IMG/VR virus record: IMGVR_UViG_3300001460_000095
Span: 2,494-33,154 of that record
DNA length: 30,661 bases
Origin: a virus
Direction: 5' to 3' (one strand)
In this document: positions 1 through 6,754 of the stretch, piece by piece
Layout: each line of letters begins with the position of its first letter
Numbering within the stretch: the first letter of the stretch is position 1
Notes under the pieces: generated by a model
Seen by the model: only the letters and a program-made list of their open reading frames with translations
Database searches by the model: none
Told to the model about the DNA's origin: nothing
Translations under genes and position numbers: made by a program

Positions 1-14
1 TTCCTACAATGACT

Positions 15-830
15 TCAGTTAACTTGTCCCATTCTGTCCATATCATTTAACACATCCTTCACCTGGGAGTTTAACAAAGCTGATAAGCACAGTCGATTAA
101 CCGGTCCACGTTGATACTCTTTGTACTTATCAGAGTAATCATACCCAAATATTACAGTGTCAGAAGGTTTAACTTCGAGTTCTGTACATATCTGTAATTG
201 CTTTTCTCTATATCTTGCAAACATATCATCAGGAGATATCTCGTTTATCAAACAAAACTTTTGATGCTGCAGCACTTGAGACATCAAAGGGTACATCCAC
301 TCATCATAAATCTTAGCTGGAAAATTATCCTTGCTGTATAATAATCCTACTCTGTGGAGCCCTGTTCCCATACACTTTGATAAACTAAAGCACACACTAT
401 GCACATTCTCAAATGCTGTAAAGTCAAAGGAGATATTATCACATATGCCAAAGAACGCGCAATCGACAAAGATAGGTTTATTGTAAGCGTCTGCTGCATG
501 CAATAGTGCTTCAGAGCTATTACCATCAGCAGAGAACGGGTGACTAATTACAATGCAGTCAGCTTCGTCCAAGTCTCTAGTTACTCTATCCCCTAGAACC
601 AGATCGTGGTAACCATACTCTCCATCAAACACTCCTATCTTATTGTATATTCCATACAGTTGATTGAATGCATCTGTAATTCCTGATACAACACATGGTT
701 TACCAGGCAGACCTTTTACAAGTTGTTTAGAGCTATGAATCCATTTGTCATAGTCCTTTATAAACTTGTAATATCCTTTTACATCTAATGACATATTAAA
801 CTGGATAGGAATGGCCTGTCTACTGATCAA
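15..830 (-). CDS. Compact PLP-dependent aminotransferase-like protein (fold type I)
   Basis: A 271-residue protein with the core signature of class I aminotransferases. It has a glycine/TDA segment near residues 50-54, an aspartate in a FVDCAFFG context (D123) that would contact the pyridine nitrogen, and SLSK with K152 followed by G155, G157, R160 and G162, matching the PLP-lysine motif. Family members are usually 350-400 residues; here only about 110 residues follow the lysine, so the C-terminal small domain is reduced or absent. The likely start is TTG at 830, with an AGAGGA ribosome site about 8 nt upstream inside the 3' end of the preceding oxygenase gene. ATG at 794 (259 residues) is the alternative but has no clear ribosome site. 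Substrate unknown; the setting suggests amino-sugar or amino-acid chemistry linked to the glycan island. Confidence 0.6.
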   Translation of the reverse strand: MISRQAIPIQFNMSLDVKGYYKFIKDYDKWIHSSKQLVKGLPGKPCVVSGITDAFNQLYGIYNKIGVFDGEYGYHDLVLGDRVTRDLDEADCIVISHPFSADGNSSEALLHAADAYNKPIFVDCAFFGICDNISFDFTAFENVHSVCFSLSKCMGTGLHRVGLLYSKDNFPAKIYDEWMYPLMSQVLQHQKFCLINEISPDDMFARYREKQLQICTELEVKPSDTVIFGYDYSDKYKEYQRGPVNRLCLSALLNSQVKDVLNDMDRMGQVN

Positions 831-1563
831 TAAGCATATCCTCTATAATACTAGTTGCTGATGGCAACACAGACATTAACATTGAGCTAACAAAGTCTTC
901 GTTCGCTATACCATGATGAACGCGAGTTGTGTCTAACAAGTATAATTCTCCTGGAATTAAATTATCTGAAAAGTTCACTAAACTGTCCTCATTATCTCTA
1001 CCACCAATTAGCAGCTCATGTGCTTGACCTGTCTTATTACTTATCCATAATCTATAACTAGTTGCCCAAGATGTTTTTCCATCAATATGAGGATAAAATT
1101 GGCCTCCTTTATTCCAAAGAGTTATATTTGTCCTGCAAATATGTTCTTTAAAAATATCATATACAGGGTGTATGCTTGTGAAGTAATCCATATATCTGGT
1201 GGGTACTGTTAAGTCACAATCTATTAAAGGTAGATATGGATGTTCATGTGTCCAGATATCTAATGGCCAATTTCCTGGATCGGGATAATATCTTCGTTCG
1301 ACTGAATCAAAAGTGGGCTTTGTTAGTGCTAACCCAAAGCGGTTGCCTTTATCTGGATTGTTTCCCCATGGTTGAAACTGATCTTCAACCTTACGTACTT
1401 GGGCATTGTATAAATCCAAATCAATGGACAGTCCTAATCTTTGGATTGGCTTAGCATGTATTTGTAGATATTTATCTTCGGGAATAGTTTCAAGGCTGGC
1501 AAAATGATCTCTTGCCTTTTGATATTGTGGGAGCGTTGCTAATTCTTCATGTAACTTATTCAT
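820..1563 (-). CDS. Putative 2OG/Fe(II)-dependent oxygenase (aspartyl hydroxylase-like)
   Basis: A 247-residue protein counted from ATG 1563, which overlaps the TAA of the upstream gene. A TTG one codon earlier is possible. The C-terminal half has a jelly-roll-type iron motif: HID at residues 159-161, then PGELYLLD and VHHG (H216/H217), with SYRLWI between, as in aspartyl/asparaginyl beta-hydroxylase-like proteins. The predicted reaction is 2-oxoglutarate-dependent hydroxylation of a protein or small molecule. The N-terminal half (about 100 residues) is not recognised. It sits directly downstream of another oxygenase gene and overlaps the aminotransferase gene by 11 nt, so the three are probably cotranslated. 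Confidence 0.6.
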   Translation of the reverse strand: MNKLHEELATLPQYQKARDHFASLETIPEDKYLQIHAKPIQRLGLSIDLDLYNAQVRKVEDQFQPWGNNPDKGNRFGLALTKPTFDSVERRYYPDPGNWPLDIWTHEHPYLPLIDCDLTVPTRYMDYFTSIHPVYDIFKEHICRTNITLWNKGGQFYPHIDGKTSWATSYRLWISNKTGQAHELLIGGRDNEDSLVNFSDNLIPGELYLLDTTRVHHGIANEDFVSSMLMSVLPSATSIIEDMLIDQ

Positions 1564-2077
1564 CAAAAAACTTTATAGCTAAGACTACTCTATCTATATT
1601 TCTCAAGCTGTTTGCTCTGTGTAAAATGGTGCCATCAAAAATTATAAGCCTGCCTGGCTTAGGGAAAATACCTCTGATTTCTTCATTAACTAAAAAGTCT
1701 GTTGAGCCCAAGTCATTATATTCAGTAGTAGGATTAAAATAAAACAAACACGTATATGATTTGTTTTCTCCAGCCTTCTGGTCTGTCGGAGTATCTGTAT
1801 GCCAGTTTGGAGCAATTGCGTTCAGAGGAGGATATATGTGTGCGTGGTTACAATAGTTTTTCATTTTTGCAAGCTGTGGCTCACGTTCAAACAATATGTT
1901 GTTAAACAGATTAAACTCTGGAGGTAATGGATTATCAAATTCACAAGTAATACTGTCAGTAGGATCGTCTGGTCCATCCCAACCGCTTCGGCCATTTTCT
2001 CTAGAATCTTCTAGTATTATGTCACGAAACATTAAATTGGTATCATAATCAACTACATTATCATATACTTTAATCAT
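1556..2077 (-). CDS. 2OG/Fe(II) oxygenase, prolyl 4-hydroxylase-like
   Basis: A 173-residue protein, close to a single double-stranded beta-helix domain. The facial triad is clear: H93 and D95 in WHTDTP, and H153 in GTILHRA. R163 ten residues later is positioned to bind 2-oxoglutarate. FPKPGRLIIFDG before the second histidine is typical of the P4Hc group. It probably hydroxylates a protein side chain or small metabolite. The start ATG overlaps the TAA region of the upstream coiled-coil gene, so translational coupling is likely, and there is no strong ribosome site. The target is unknown. Confidence 0.75.
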   Translation of the reverse strand: MIKVYDNVVDYDTNLMFRDIILEDSRENGRSGWDGPDDPTDSITCEFDNPLPPEFNLFNNILFEREPQLAKMKNYCNHAHIYPPLNAIAPNWHTDTPTDQKAGENKSYTCLFYFNPTTEYNDLGSTDFLVNEEIRGIFPKPGRLIIFDGTILHRANSLRNIDRVVLAIKFFDE

Positions 2078-2510
2078 TATTAGCTGGTGTTTCCACTACA
2101 ATAGACCATTCCTTTTGCATAAACTCAAGCTGCTTAATAATCTGCGCATCGACTGTTTTAGAGCGAGCAATGTCTGCTGCTACAAAGCCTTGTAAGCGCA
2201 ACATGTCTTTTTCCAACTGAGCAGTTCTTGCTATACTTTGTTCAAGCCTTGGTACCATTATACGTATAATGGATTCTAGCCGCTTTATAGTTTCTTCCAT
2301 TTTTGCTGCATCAGACTGAACATCTTCTACAGATTCTACAAAGAGCTCGTTTATATCATCCTGAGTTTCTAGTTGCTCGAGCAAATCTGTCTCAACATTT
2401 GTAACATACGCTTCTATAGCATATCTTTCAGCTTCAGCTTGAGACTGGACTTTATCTATTTCTGCGTCCACTGCAATCAAAGGTAGCAGCCACAGTAAAA
2501 AAATTTCCAT
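2070..2510 (-). CDS. Membrane-anchored coiled-coil protein of unknown function
   Basis: A 146-residue protein with an N-terminal hydrophobic segment (about residues 3-14, FLLWLLPLIAV) and a long, strongly charged helical remainder with heptad-like spacing of L, I, V and M. It is either a signal anchor with a periplasmic coiled coil or an exported protein. ATG 2510 is chosen because GGAAGGAAA lies 5-7 nt upstream. An in-frame ATG at 2525 would start one base after the tRNA CCA end and would place this ribosome site inside the gene. The topology resembles inner-membrane spanins, but no family is recognised. Confidence 0.6.
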   Translation of the reverse strand: MEIFLLWLLPLIAVDAEIDKVQSQAEAERYAIEAYVTNVETDLLEQLETQDDINELFVESVEDVQSDAAKMEETIKRLESIIRIMVPRLEQSIARTAQLEKDMLRLQGFVAADIARSKTVDAQIIKQLEFMQKEWSIVVETPANND

Positions 2511-2525
2511 TTGGTTTCCTTCCAT

Positions 2526-2602
2526 TGGTCTTGGTGGTAGGATTTGAACCTACGGTCTCCTGGTCCCAAACCAGGCGCTTTACCATACTAAGCTACACCA
2601 AG
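2526..2602 (-). tRNA. tRNA-Pro (anticodon UGG) with encoded CCA
   Basis: The reverse complement folds into a complete cloverleaf. It has a perfect 7-bp acceptor stem (CTTGGTG/CACCAAG), a 4-bp D stem (GCTT/AAGC), a 5-bp anticodon stem (CCTGG/CCAGG) around loop TTTGGGA with anticodon TGG, a 5-nt variable loop, and a T stem GTAGG/CCTAC with loop TTCAAAT. C1-G72 and discriminator A73 fit bacterial proline tRNA, and CCA is encoded (2528-2526). It is embedded in the leftward gene string, 15 nt after the glycine-zipper gene and 15 nt before the ATG at 2510, so it must be processed from a long transcript or have its own weak promoter. Confidence 0.96.
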
Positions 2603-2617
2603 TATTTATTACAAAAG

Positions 2618-3091
2618 TTATTTCTTAATGAAGTCTACCAGATATCTTTCACCATTTAGGTAGAATCTAATAGTAGAATGGCTATAGACTTCAACAGAAG
2701 TAGTAGAGTAAACATTAACATCTCTACATTGTCGTTCCGTTGTATATCCAATAATACGTTGCTCAGTTTTTGCTTGGGATCCTTTATCGGCTCCAATCAA
2801 TCCACCAATAACAGCTCCAGCTGCTGCACCGTTATCATTACCAGATATAGCTTTGCCACTTAGACCACCTAGCAGCATTCCTAACAATGCTCCACCAGCC
2901 GCGTCACCTTGACGCGTTACTGTTTGATACACTGGAACGTCAACATTATTACATCTGCGTTCCGTAACAGGTGTCGATTGATTAATGAACTTACTATGAT
3001 CATATATCTTAACCCGAGTCACTTCATCAGCAGCACTTGCTGCAAAAGGTATTGTAATTGCTAGTATTGATAATACAATAGTTTTCATCAT
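2618..3091 (-). CDS. Exported glycine-zipper protein (17-kDa surface antigen-like)
   Basis: A 157-residue protein with a classical Sec signal peptide: KT after the Met pair, a hydrophobic core, then AASA cut before A21. There is no lipobox cysteine. Residues about 66-101 form a glycine-zipper segment with GxxxG and AxxxG steps (GGALLGMLLGG, GAVIGGLIGA), as in Rick_17kDa/OmpA-linked glycine-zipper proteins. Two cysteines (C47, C122) in similar RRC/RQC contexts flank the zipper and could form a disulfide. The ribosome site AAGGAG lies 7 nt before ATG 3091. Family members act in or under the outer membrane. In a phage it could alter the envelope, or it could be a captured host gene. Confidence 0.7.
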   Translation of the reverse strand: MMKTIVLSILAITIPFAASAADEVTRVKIYDHSKFINQSTPVTERRCNNVDVPVYQTVTRQGDAAGGALLGMLLGGLSGKAISGNDNGAAAGAVIGGLIGADKGSQAKTEQRIIGYTTERQCRDVNVYSTTSVEVYSHSTIRFYLNGERYLVDFIKK

Positions 3092-3225
3092 TTAATTGCT
3101 CCTTGTACTTCTTCTAGTTCTTCTTCCACCCAGAATCTTACTGTAACAAGATTCTTACGAGAACACTTGACATAATATTCTAGACCTAGTTTTGCTAGTT
3201 CTTTAGTAAGTTCTTTAGTGGTCAT
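3088..3225 (-). CDS. Small conserved-looking protein (45 aa)
   Basis: This frame encodes 45 residues beginning MTTKELTKELAK and ending in a run of acidic residues and QGAIK. It has AAGGA about 8 nt before the ATG, and its TGA overlaps the ATG of the glycine-zipper gene (ATGA). Its own ATG overlaps the TGA of the preceding 28-residue frame in the same way. The fit to the packing style of the whole window is the main evidence. The product looks like a short helix-strand-helix protein with charged ends. Function not recognised. Confidence 0.6.
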   Translation of the reverse strand: MTTKELTKELAKLGLEYYVKCSRKNLVTVRFWVEEELEEVQGAIK

Positions 3226-3308
3226 TCAATTATCCTTTTTATTTTTGGTAGCCAACGATGTAGGTTTTGACCAGTTATATCATCGCATGGGTCATCTGAG
3301 TCAACCAT
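3222..3308 (-). CDS. Very small putative protein (28 aa)
   Basis: A 28-codon frame (MVDSDDPCDDIT...) that starts 8 nt inside the end of the LigA-related gene, with GAGAGG a few bases upstream, and ends in an ATGA overlap with the next small gene. The acidic N-terminus, a tryptophan and a basic C-terminus suggest a real peptide, but at this length coincidence cannot be excluded. It may serve mainly to keep ribosomes moving between the two neighbours. Confidence 0.4.
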   Translation of the reverse strand: MVDSDDPCDDITGQNLHRWLPKIKRIIE

Positions 3309-3606
3309 GTTTACCTCTCAATGCTCCCACTGCATCTTTCACACGTGTTGGGTAATCTCCTAAGTATGTACCAGCTTCTAACATATCTTTATTTAGAAAC
3401 GACTTGTGAAAATGCTCAACATTATCCCAACTACTCAATAACTTTTTTGCTAATCGGTCAAATGTATTATCTTCTAATAAAGGCTTGTCGTCAACATAAT
3501 ATGCATATGCTGCCATAATATACCATGGAACTGTCATGTTAATGTTGTCATCGACAACTTCAAGACATTCCTTATCAAACAGTTCGTTTAGTTTACGCTT
3601 GGGCAT
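3301..3606 (-). CDS. LigA-related small phage protein
   Basis: A 101-residue helical protein. Residues about 35-58 (a YYV-D-KP-L-D-FDRLAKKLL pattern) resemble the helical hairpin (domain Ia) at the N-terminus of NAD-dependent DNA ligases, with the YYxxDxPxxxDxxYDxL spacing. The adenylation and OB domains are missing, so it is not a ligase. Similar stand-alone proteins are often annotated as LigA-related in T4-like phages. Function unknown, possibly nicotinamide-nucleotide binding. A strong GGAGGGG ribosome site stands 4 nt before the ATG, inside the end of the zincin gene. Confidence 0.5.
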   Translation of the reverse strand: MPKRKLNELFDKECLEVVDDNINMTVPWYIMAAYAYYVDDKPLLEDNTFDRLAKKLLSSWDNVEHFHKSFLNKDMLEAGTYLGDYPTRVKDAVGALRGKHG

Positions 3607-3961
3607 AGAACCCCTCCGCTAATTCTTTCTCTAGAGCATGGGCTTCTATTTCCTGCCAGCGGTCGTCATAGGCACTTTCTGTGTCCATGATCATACACTC
3701 AAGGTATTGCTTAACATGCACAAGTTCGTGCAGTACTGTTATGATTAAATCTTTAAGGGAAAGAGACTTGTTCAGACGTATAGTAAAGTCTTTGTCGTCT
3801 TCAAACATACAATCACCACACACTCCTTGCTTCCTGATTGCTTCTATATTTATAAAAACACCATCTTCGTGTGGGAACAATTTCTGCGTACCATATGCAA
3901 TTGCATTAAATATTGCGTCTGTTTTAGTTTTAGAAAATTTACCTTCAAACTCTACTAACAT
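3593..3961 (-). CDS. Putative zinc metalloprotease (zincin, HExxH)
   Basis: A 122-residue protein with HELVH (H78, E79, H82) in a hydrophobic helix preceded by DLIITVL, and a downstream EIEAHALE segment (E104/E106, H108) that can supply the third zinc ligand. C48 and C51 form a CxxC upstream. The layout is that of small SprT/ImmA-like minigluzincins. The start is ATG 3961 because GGAGG lies 5 nt upstream; the longer frame from GTG 3973 would swallow that site. It has its own promoter (3985-4013) and probably starts a transcription unit running down to position 15. Substrate unknown; host regulators or virion proteins are candidates. Confidence 0.6.
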   Translation of the reverse strand: MLVEFEGKFSKTKTDAIFNAIAYGTQKLFPHEDGVFINIEAIRKQGVCGDCMFEDDKDFTIRLNKSLSLKDLIITVLHELVHVKQYLECMIMDTESAYDDRWQEIEAHALEKELAEGFYAQA

Positions 3962-3984
3962 TCTATCCTCCACTTGTCCTATAC

Positions 3985-4013
3985 TTTATAGCACAATGTG
4001 AAACAGAAGTCAA
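3985..4013 (-). promoter_or_regulatory. Sigma70-like promoter for the zincin operon
   Basis: On the minus strand, TTGACT (4013-4008) is followed after exactly 17 bases by TATAAA (3990-3985). It lies in the short gap between the stop of the gene ending at 4017 and the ATG at 3961, leaving a leader of roughly 17 nt that contains the GGAGG ribosome site. Both hexamers match consensus at five of six positions. This is the best evidence that genes from 3961 leftward can be transcribed separately from the sugar island. Confidence 0.7.
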
Positions 4014-4016
4014 CAG

Positions 4017-4640
4017 TTAATGTACAAAAGTTTCTACATTTTCTCCAGCTGGGACTTTTAAATCACCATGGTTATGATGAAGTACAAATTTTGTATCTTT
4101 AAACTCGTTGAAGATCCCAGTCCATATAGGTCTCCAACGATCATTCAATCGTACATTATTTGTTGCACCGCGGTCAGAGTTAAGAACAAAATCTGTATAG
4201 CTACGAAGGTTCATATCAAATAAAGAATCAAAACCATATAAATGGATTTCTTCTGCTTTACACCTGTTTGCTGTGTAATGCGCTGCCATATGCCCACAAT
4301 TGAAATTAGTGTACATGTTGCCAACGCTATCATTGTCAAATAGCTTAGTGTAAGAAGGAAGGTCGGTATAGAATTCTTTTATCTTATGACCAAACCGCAT
4401 TTTAAAATTGCCATTGTTTTGCTCATACCATACTTTAGGTCGGAACCCCATCACCCAATCGTATGGAATTTGAACACTACCTTCTGTTAGTGCAGCAGAC
4501 ATTTTAAAATCGACTATACATGAAGCATAACAATTCTCGACATGAAACGGAGGAACATTACAAACAATCTTTATTCCTTTAGCAGGTTTATATAAACCAG
4601 CCTGATCCCCATTACCAATAACATGCGCTACTCTACCCAT
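4017..4640 (-). CDS. Putative glycan-modifying protein (GT42/DUF115-like)
   Basis: A 207-residue protein starting with a beta-strand and HVIGNGDQA, a small-residue loop like the nucleotide-sugar site of sialyltransferase-like GT42 and DUF115 (MAF) proteins. IVCNVPP, IVDFKMS and later AEEIHLYGFDSLFD follow, in the order seen in those families (conserved N, D and the late GxD). A C-terminal HHNH stretch may be functional. AGAGG lies 8 nt before the ATG. It overlaps the upstream GT-A gene by 8 nt, supporting a role in the same pathway. The assignment rests on pattern only; it could be another Rossmann-like enzyme. Confidence 0.4.
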   Translation of the reverse strand: MGRVAHVIGNGDQAGLYKPAKGIKIVCNVPPFHVENCYASCIVDFKMSAALTEGSVQIPYDWVMGFRPKVWYEQNNGNFKMRFGHKIKEFYTDLPSYTKLFDNDSVGNMYTNFNCGHMAAHYTANRCKAEEIHLYGFDSLFDMNLRSYTDFVLNSDRGATNNVRLNDRWRPIWTGIFNEFKDTKFVLHHNHGDLKVPAGENVETFVH

Positions 4641-5238
4641 TGATCATACCTCTAATTACTTCTTTACCTTTTCCACCAGTCCAATGCATTATCTTTATAT
4701 CTTTAGGAGCTGTACTATCTAAGAGATCAATACGAAGGGTATTATATTCTCTGGGAAGGTCTGTTATATAGGTCAATCTTTTAAGGTCGTCTGTCATCAT
4801 AGAATGTAATACTTCTTGATCTCCAGTTTCAGTTTCATTTAAGGTAATTTTAAATGCCCATTCTTGCAAGATACGAGGTTCACCTTGAAAAGCGACTACT
4901 CCAGAATTATGCCATTTTTGTCCCCTGCGAGTAGTCCAAGGTCTGTCTTCAGCCATAGTAAGCTGGTTCTTACTAGTAAAGTTAAATATCTTATCAGGGC
5001 TAGCTTTGACATGACAATCGATGTCGATCCAACAAACTTTTTCTGCTTTAGTTGCCGCATTAAGCATAGCAAAAGGTTTTTTAAACCAATTCCTTTGATC
5101 CTTAATAGGAGCTTGAAACTTATCAAAATCATATACATGAATTGGAAGTTTGGAATGCTTTAGAAAGTTTTCCATAAACCAATCATACATCCAACTGCTG
5201 GATTGATCAAACCCAGTTATAAACAATTTTTTCATCAT
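4633..5238 (-). CDS. Glycosyltransferase, GT-A fold (GT8-like)
   Basis: A 201-residue protein with the features of a small GT-A enzyme. These are an N-terminal strand (KLFITGF), FKKPFAMLNA before the sugar-nucleotide region, and WIDIDCHV carrying a DxD motif (D72, D74) for the metal and nucleotide diphosphate. NSGVVAFQG and GDQEVLHSMM follow, as in GT8-type proteins, and IMHWTGGKGKE stands at the end, where GT8 enzymes have their HWxGxxKPW-like motif. It is short for GT8 (usually 250-330). Two ATGs in tandem (5238, 5235) overlap the TAA of the upstream GT25-like gene. Donor and acceptor unknown. Confidence 0.7.
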   Translation of the reverse strand: MMKKLFITGFDQSSSWMYDWFMENFLKHSKLPIHVYDFDKFQAPIKDQRNWFKKPFAMLNAATKAEKVCWIDIDCHVKASPDKIFNFTSKNQLTMAEDRPWTTRRGQKWHNSGVVAFQGEPRILQEWAFKITLNETETGDQEVLHSMMTDDLKRLTYITDLPREYNTLRIDLLDSTAPKDIKIMHWTGGKGKEVIRGMING

Positions 5239-5888
5239 TAGACTTTTTCTAACTTGTATGTATGATTAAACATATGCTTGGCCAAGCACCCTTGCTCTTT
5301 TTGAATAGTACTGAACCACTCTCTAACTTCAACTGGCCAGGGATAATATTCTTCTAAAAAAGGAAAGCGGTCGTTGTGCAGATATACGTCGGTTGGCCTA
5401 GCTTCAGTTTTAGCAGTTTCTACTAATATCTTTGCAGCATTAGGTCTTACTCTATATGCATGTGCCCCAGGAAAATATTGCTTGGATACTAACTTATTGC
5501 GACCTAACCCAAGAGGAGTATTAAACTTACCATAAGACGGTTTTCCAAATGAAATACATCCATTGTGTTCTACATTAGGTATAGGCTCCATAATAATAGC
5601 ATCATGTTCAAAGATAGTCACTTCTTCATTAGTCTCAGCTGACATTTGCCACAGAGAAAGATGTGATAGAAACGCAGCAATGCAATTATCAAGACGAGAA
5701 TATACTTCGTTGAACCCAGTTTCTGGGATACCGTACTCTTCAAGTAGAAGTCTTACATCTGAATTGTTGGGAGTAGTAGCTTCATAGTAATCAATGTCCA
5801 TGCCATACCGTGCACCTGACTCAATACACTTAGTTGCTGATGCAACAGACTTTTCATTCTCACGGATCGTAATAACAAAGTTTTTCAT
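5238..5888 (-). CDS. Glycosyltransferase family 25-like protein
   Basis: A 216-residue protein beginning with a FVITIRENEKS strand, then NCIAAFLSHLSLW (the conserved SH..W helix of GT25/LPS glycosyltransferases) and TIFEHDAII (E94-H95-D96), equivalent to the EDD/EHD metal motif of the family. FPGAHAYRVRPNAAKILV matches the following G-A-Y-x-S/R-AA segment. Such enzymes transfer sugars to lipooligosaccharide or hydroxylysine. AGGATAATT precedes the ATG. It is one of four diverged paralogs in the island (also at 5891, 8853 and 11701). Confidence 0.75.
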   Translation of the reverse strand: MKNFVITIRENEKSVASATKCIESGARYGMDIDYYEATTPNNSDVRLLLEEYGIPETGFNEVYSRLDNCIAAFLSHLSLWQMSAETNEEVTIFEHDAIIMEPIPNVEHNGCISFGKPSYGKFNTPLGLGRNKLVSKQYFPGAHAYRVRPNAAKILVETAKTEARPTDVYLHNDRFPFLEEYYPWPVEVREWFSTIQKEQGCLAKHMFNHTYKLEKV

Positions 5889-5890
5889 AA

Positions 5891-6745
5891 TTATCCTGTA
5901 GTTGTAGACTCAATTCTTTGCAGTTTTGTCATGTAAGGAAATACTTGATTGCATTTAATTAACTGTCGACACATCAAAGCATCATTGGGCCACACACCAT
6001 GTTCTTCTACTAAACCCAACATTTTTCTACATGATTTTCCTGAGATGAAATAAGCTGAATTACCAGCTAACCCTTGTGGGACTGTTTTATCATCATCCAC
6101 CCATGGCACAGAACCTATTCTATATGCATAGCCACCATAATCATGTTTTGTTTTTACAGAACCAAAGGGTCCATCCTCAAGGACCGTCCGTTGGTGATAC
6201 AACATAGATTTTCTTGTTGATCCTCTAGGATCATTTAATCCTACTATTCCTCTAGTCGCAAGTTCCATTCCATTAGTACTAATCTTCTTTGTAATTACTG
6301 CGTCATGTTCAAATACAAATCCACCATCAAAAAGAGACAATTGTTCCCACGCTCGATAGTGTGAGATAGCAGCTGAAAATACTTTCAATTGATCTTTAGC
6401 TTGGTATCCAGTAAGTGTTAGTCCAGATTTAAGATCTCTTCGTACTTCACCAGCTGGAGGATATCTCCACCAAGAACGATCCATACCAAATCCCATCCGA
6501 GAATTACGTAACCAATAATCTAGTGTCGCTGGCACGGTTGCTGGTAGAATAGATGGAGTAAGCTCGCTATCAGTTGATATGATAGAGTCTATTACTTGTC
6601 GAGCACCTATCATTGACTTTGGATTATTATGATCAGCAATAATTATTGCTGGATAGAAACTTGTCATTTGTTCATCCACCACATCCTGCTGTCTGGTATT
6701 CCAACTAGAATTAAAAATTGCCTCTTGAATATTTTCGTCCTTCAT
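5891..6745 (-). CDS. Glycosyltransferase family 25-like protein (long form)
   Basis: A 284-residue GT25-like protein. AAISHYRAWEQL is the SH..W helix, FVFEHDAVI (E146-H147-D148) is the metal motif, and AGNSAYFISGKSCRKML is followed by HGVWPNDALM, which fits the late acceptor-site aspartate. The N-terminal 110 residues are longer than in its paralogs and include a segment rich in W, R and P of unknown role. An AGGATAT ribosome site precedes the ATG. It lies 2 nt upstream of another GT25-like gene, so the two may add successive sugars. Confidence 0.7.
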   Translation of the reverse strand: MKDENIQEAIFNSSWNTRQQDVVDEQMTSFYPAIIIADHNNPKSMIGARQVIDSIISTDSELTPSILPATVPATLDYWLRNSRMGFGMDRSWWRYPPAGEVRRDLKSGLTLTGYQAKDQLKVFSAAISHYRAWEQLSLFDGGFVFEHDAVITKKISTNGMELATRGIVGLNDPRGSTRKSMLYHQRTVLEDGPFGSVKTKHDYGGYAYRIGSVPWVDDDKTVPQGLAGNSAYFISGKSCRKMLGLVEEHGVWPNDALMCRQLIKCNQVFPYMTKLQRIESTTTG

Positions 6746-6754
6746 GAGTATATC

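Noticed and set aside
2603-2610. AATAAATA directly before the tRNA, considered as a late promoter
   Set aside because: It is too close to the mature tRNA 5' end to be its -10 and differs from the T4 core. A weak TAGACT/TGTAAT pair further upstream was also judged too poor.
3847-3854. TATAAATA on the minus strand, identical to the T4 late promoter core
   Set aside because: It lies inside the zincin coding sequence with no gene start nearby, and such an octamer is expected by chance in AT-rich DNA.
5563-5787. Plus-strand open frames opposite the sugar genes (this one as an example)
   Set aside because: They are antisense to genes with clear motifs, lack ribosome sites and have unnatural composition. 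No plus-strand protein gene is supported anywhere in the window.
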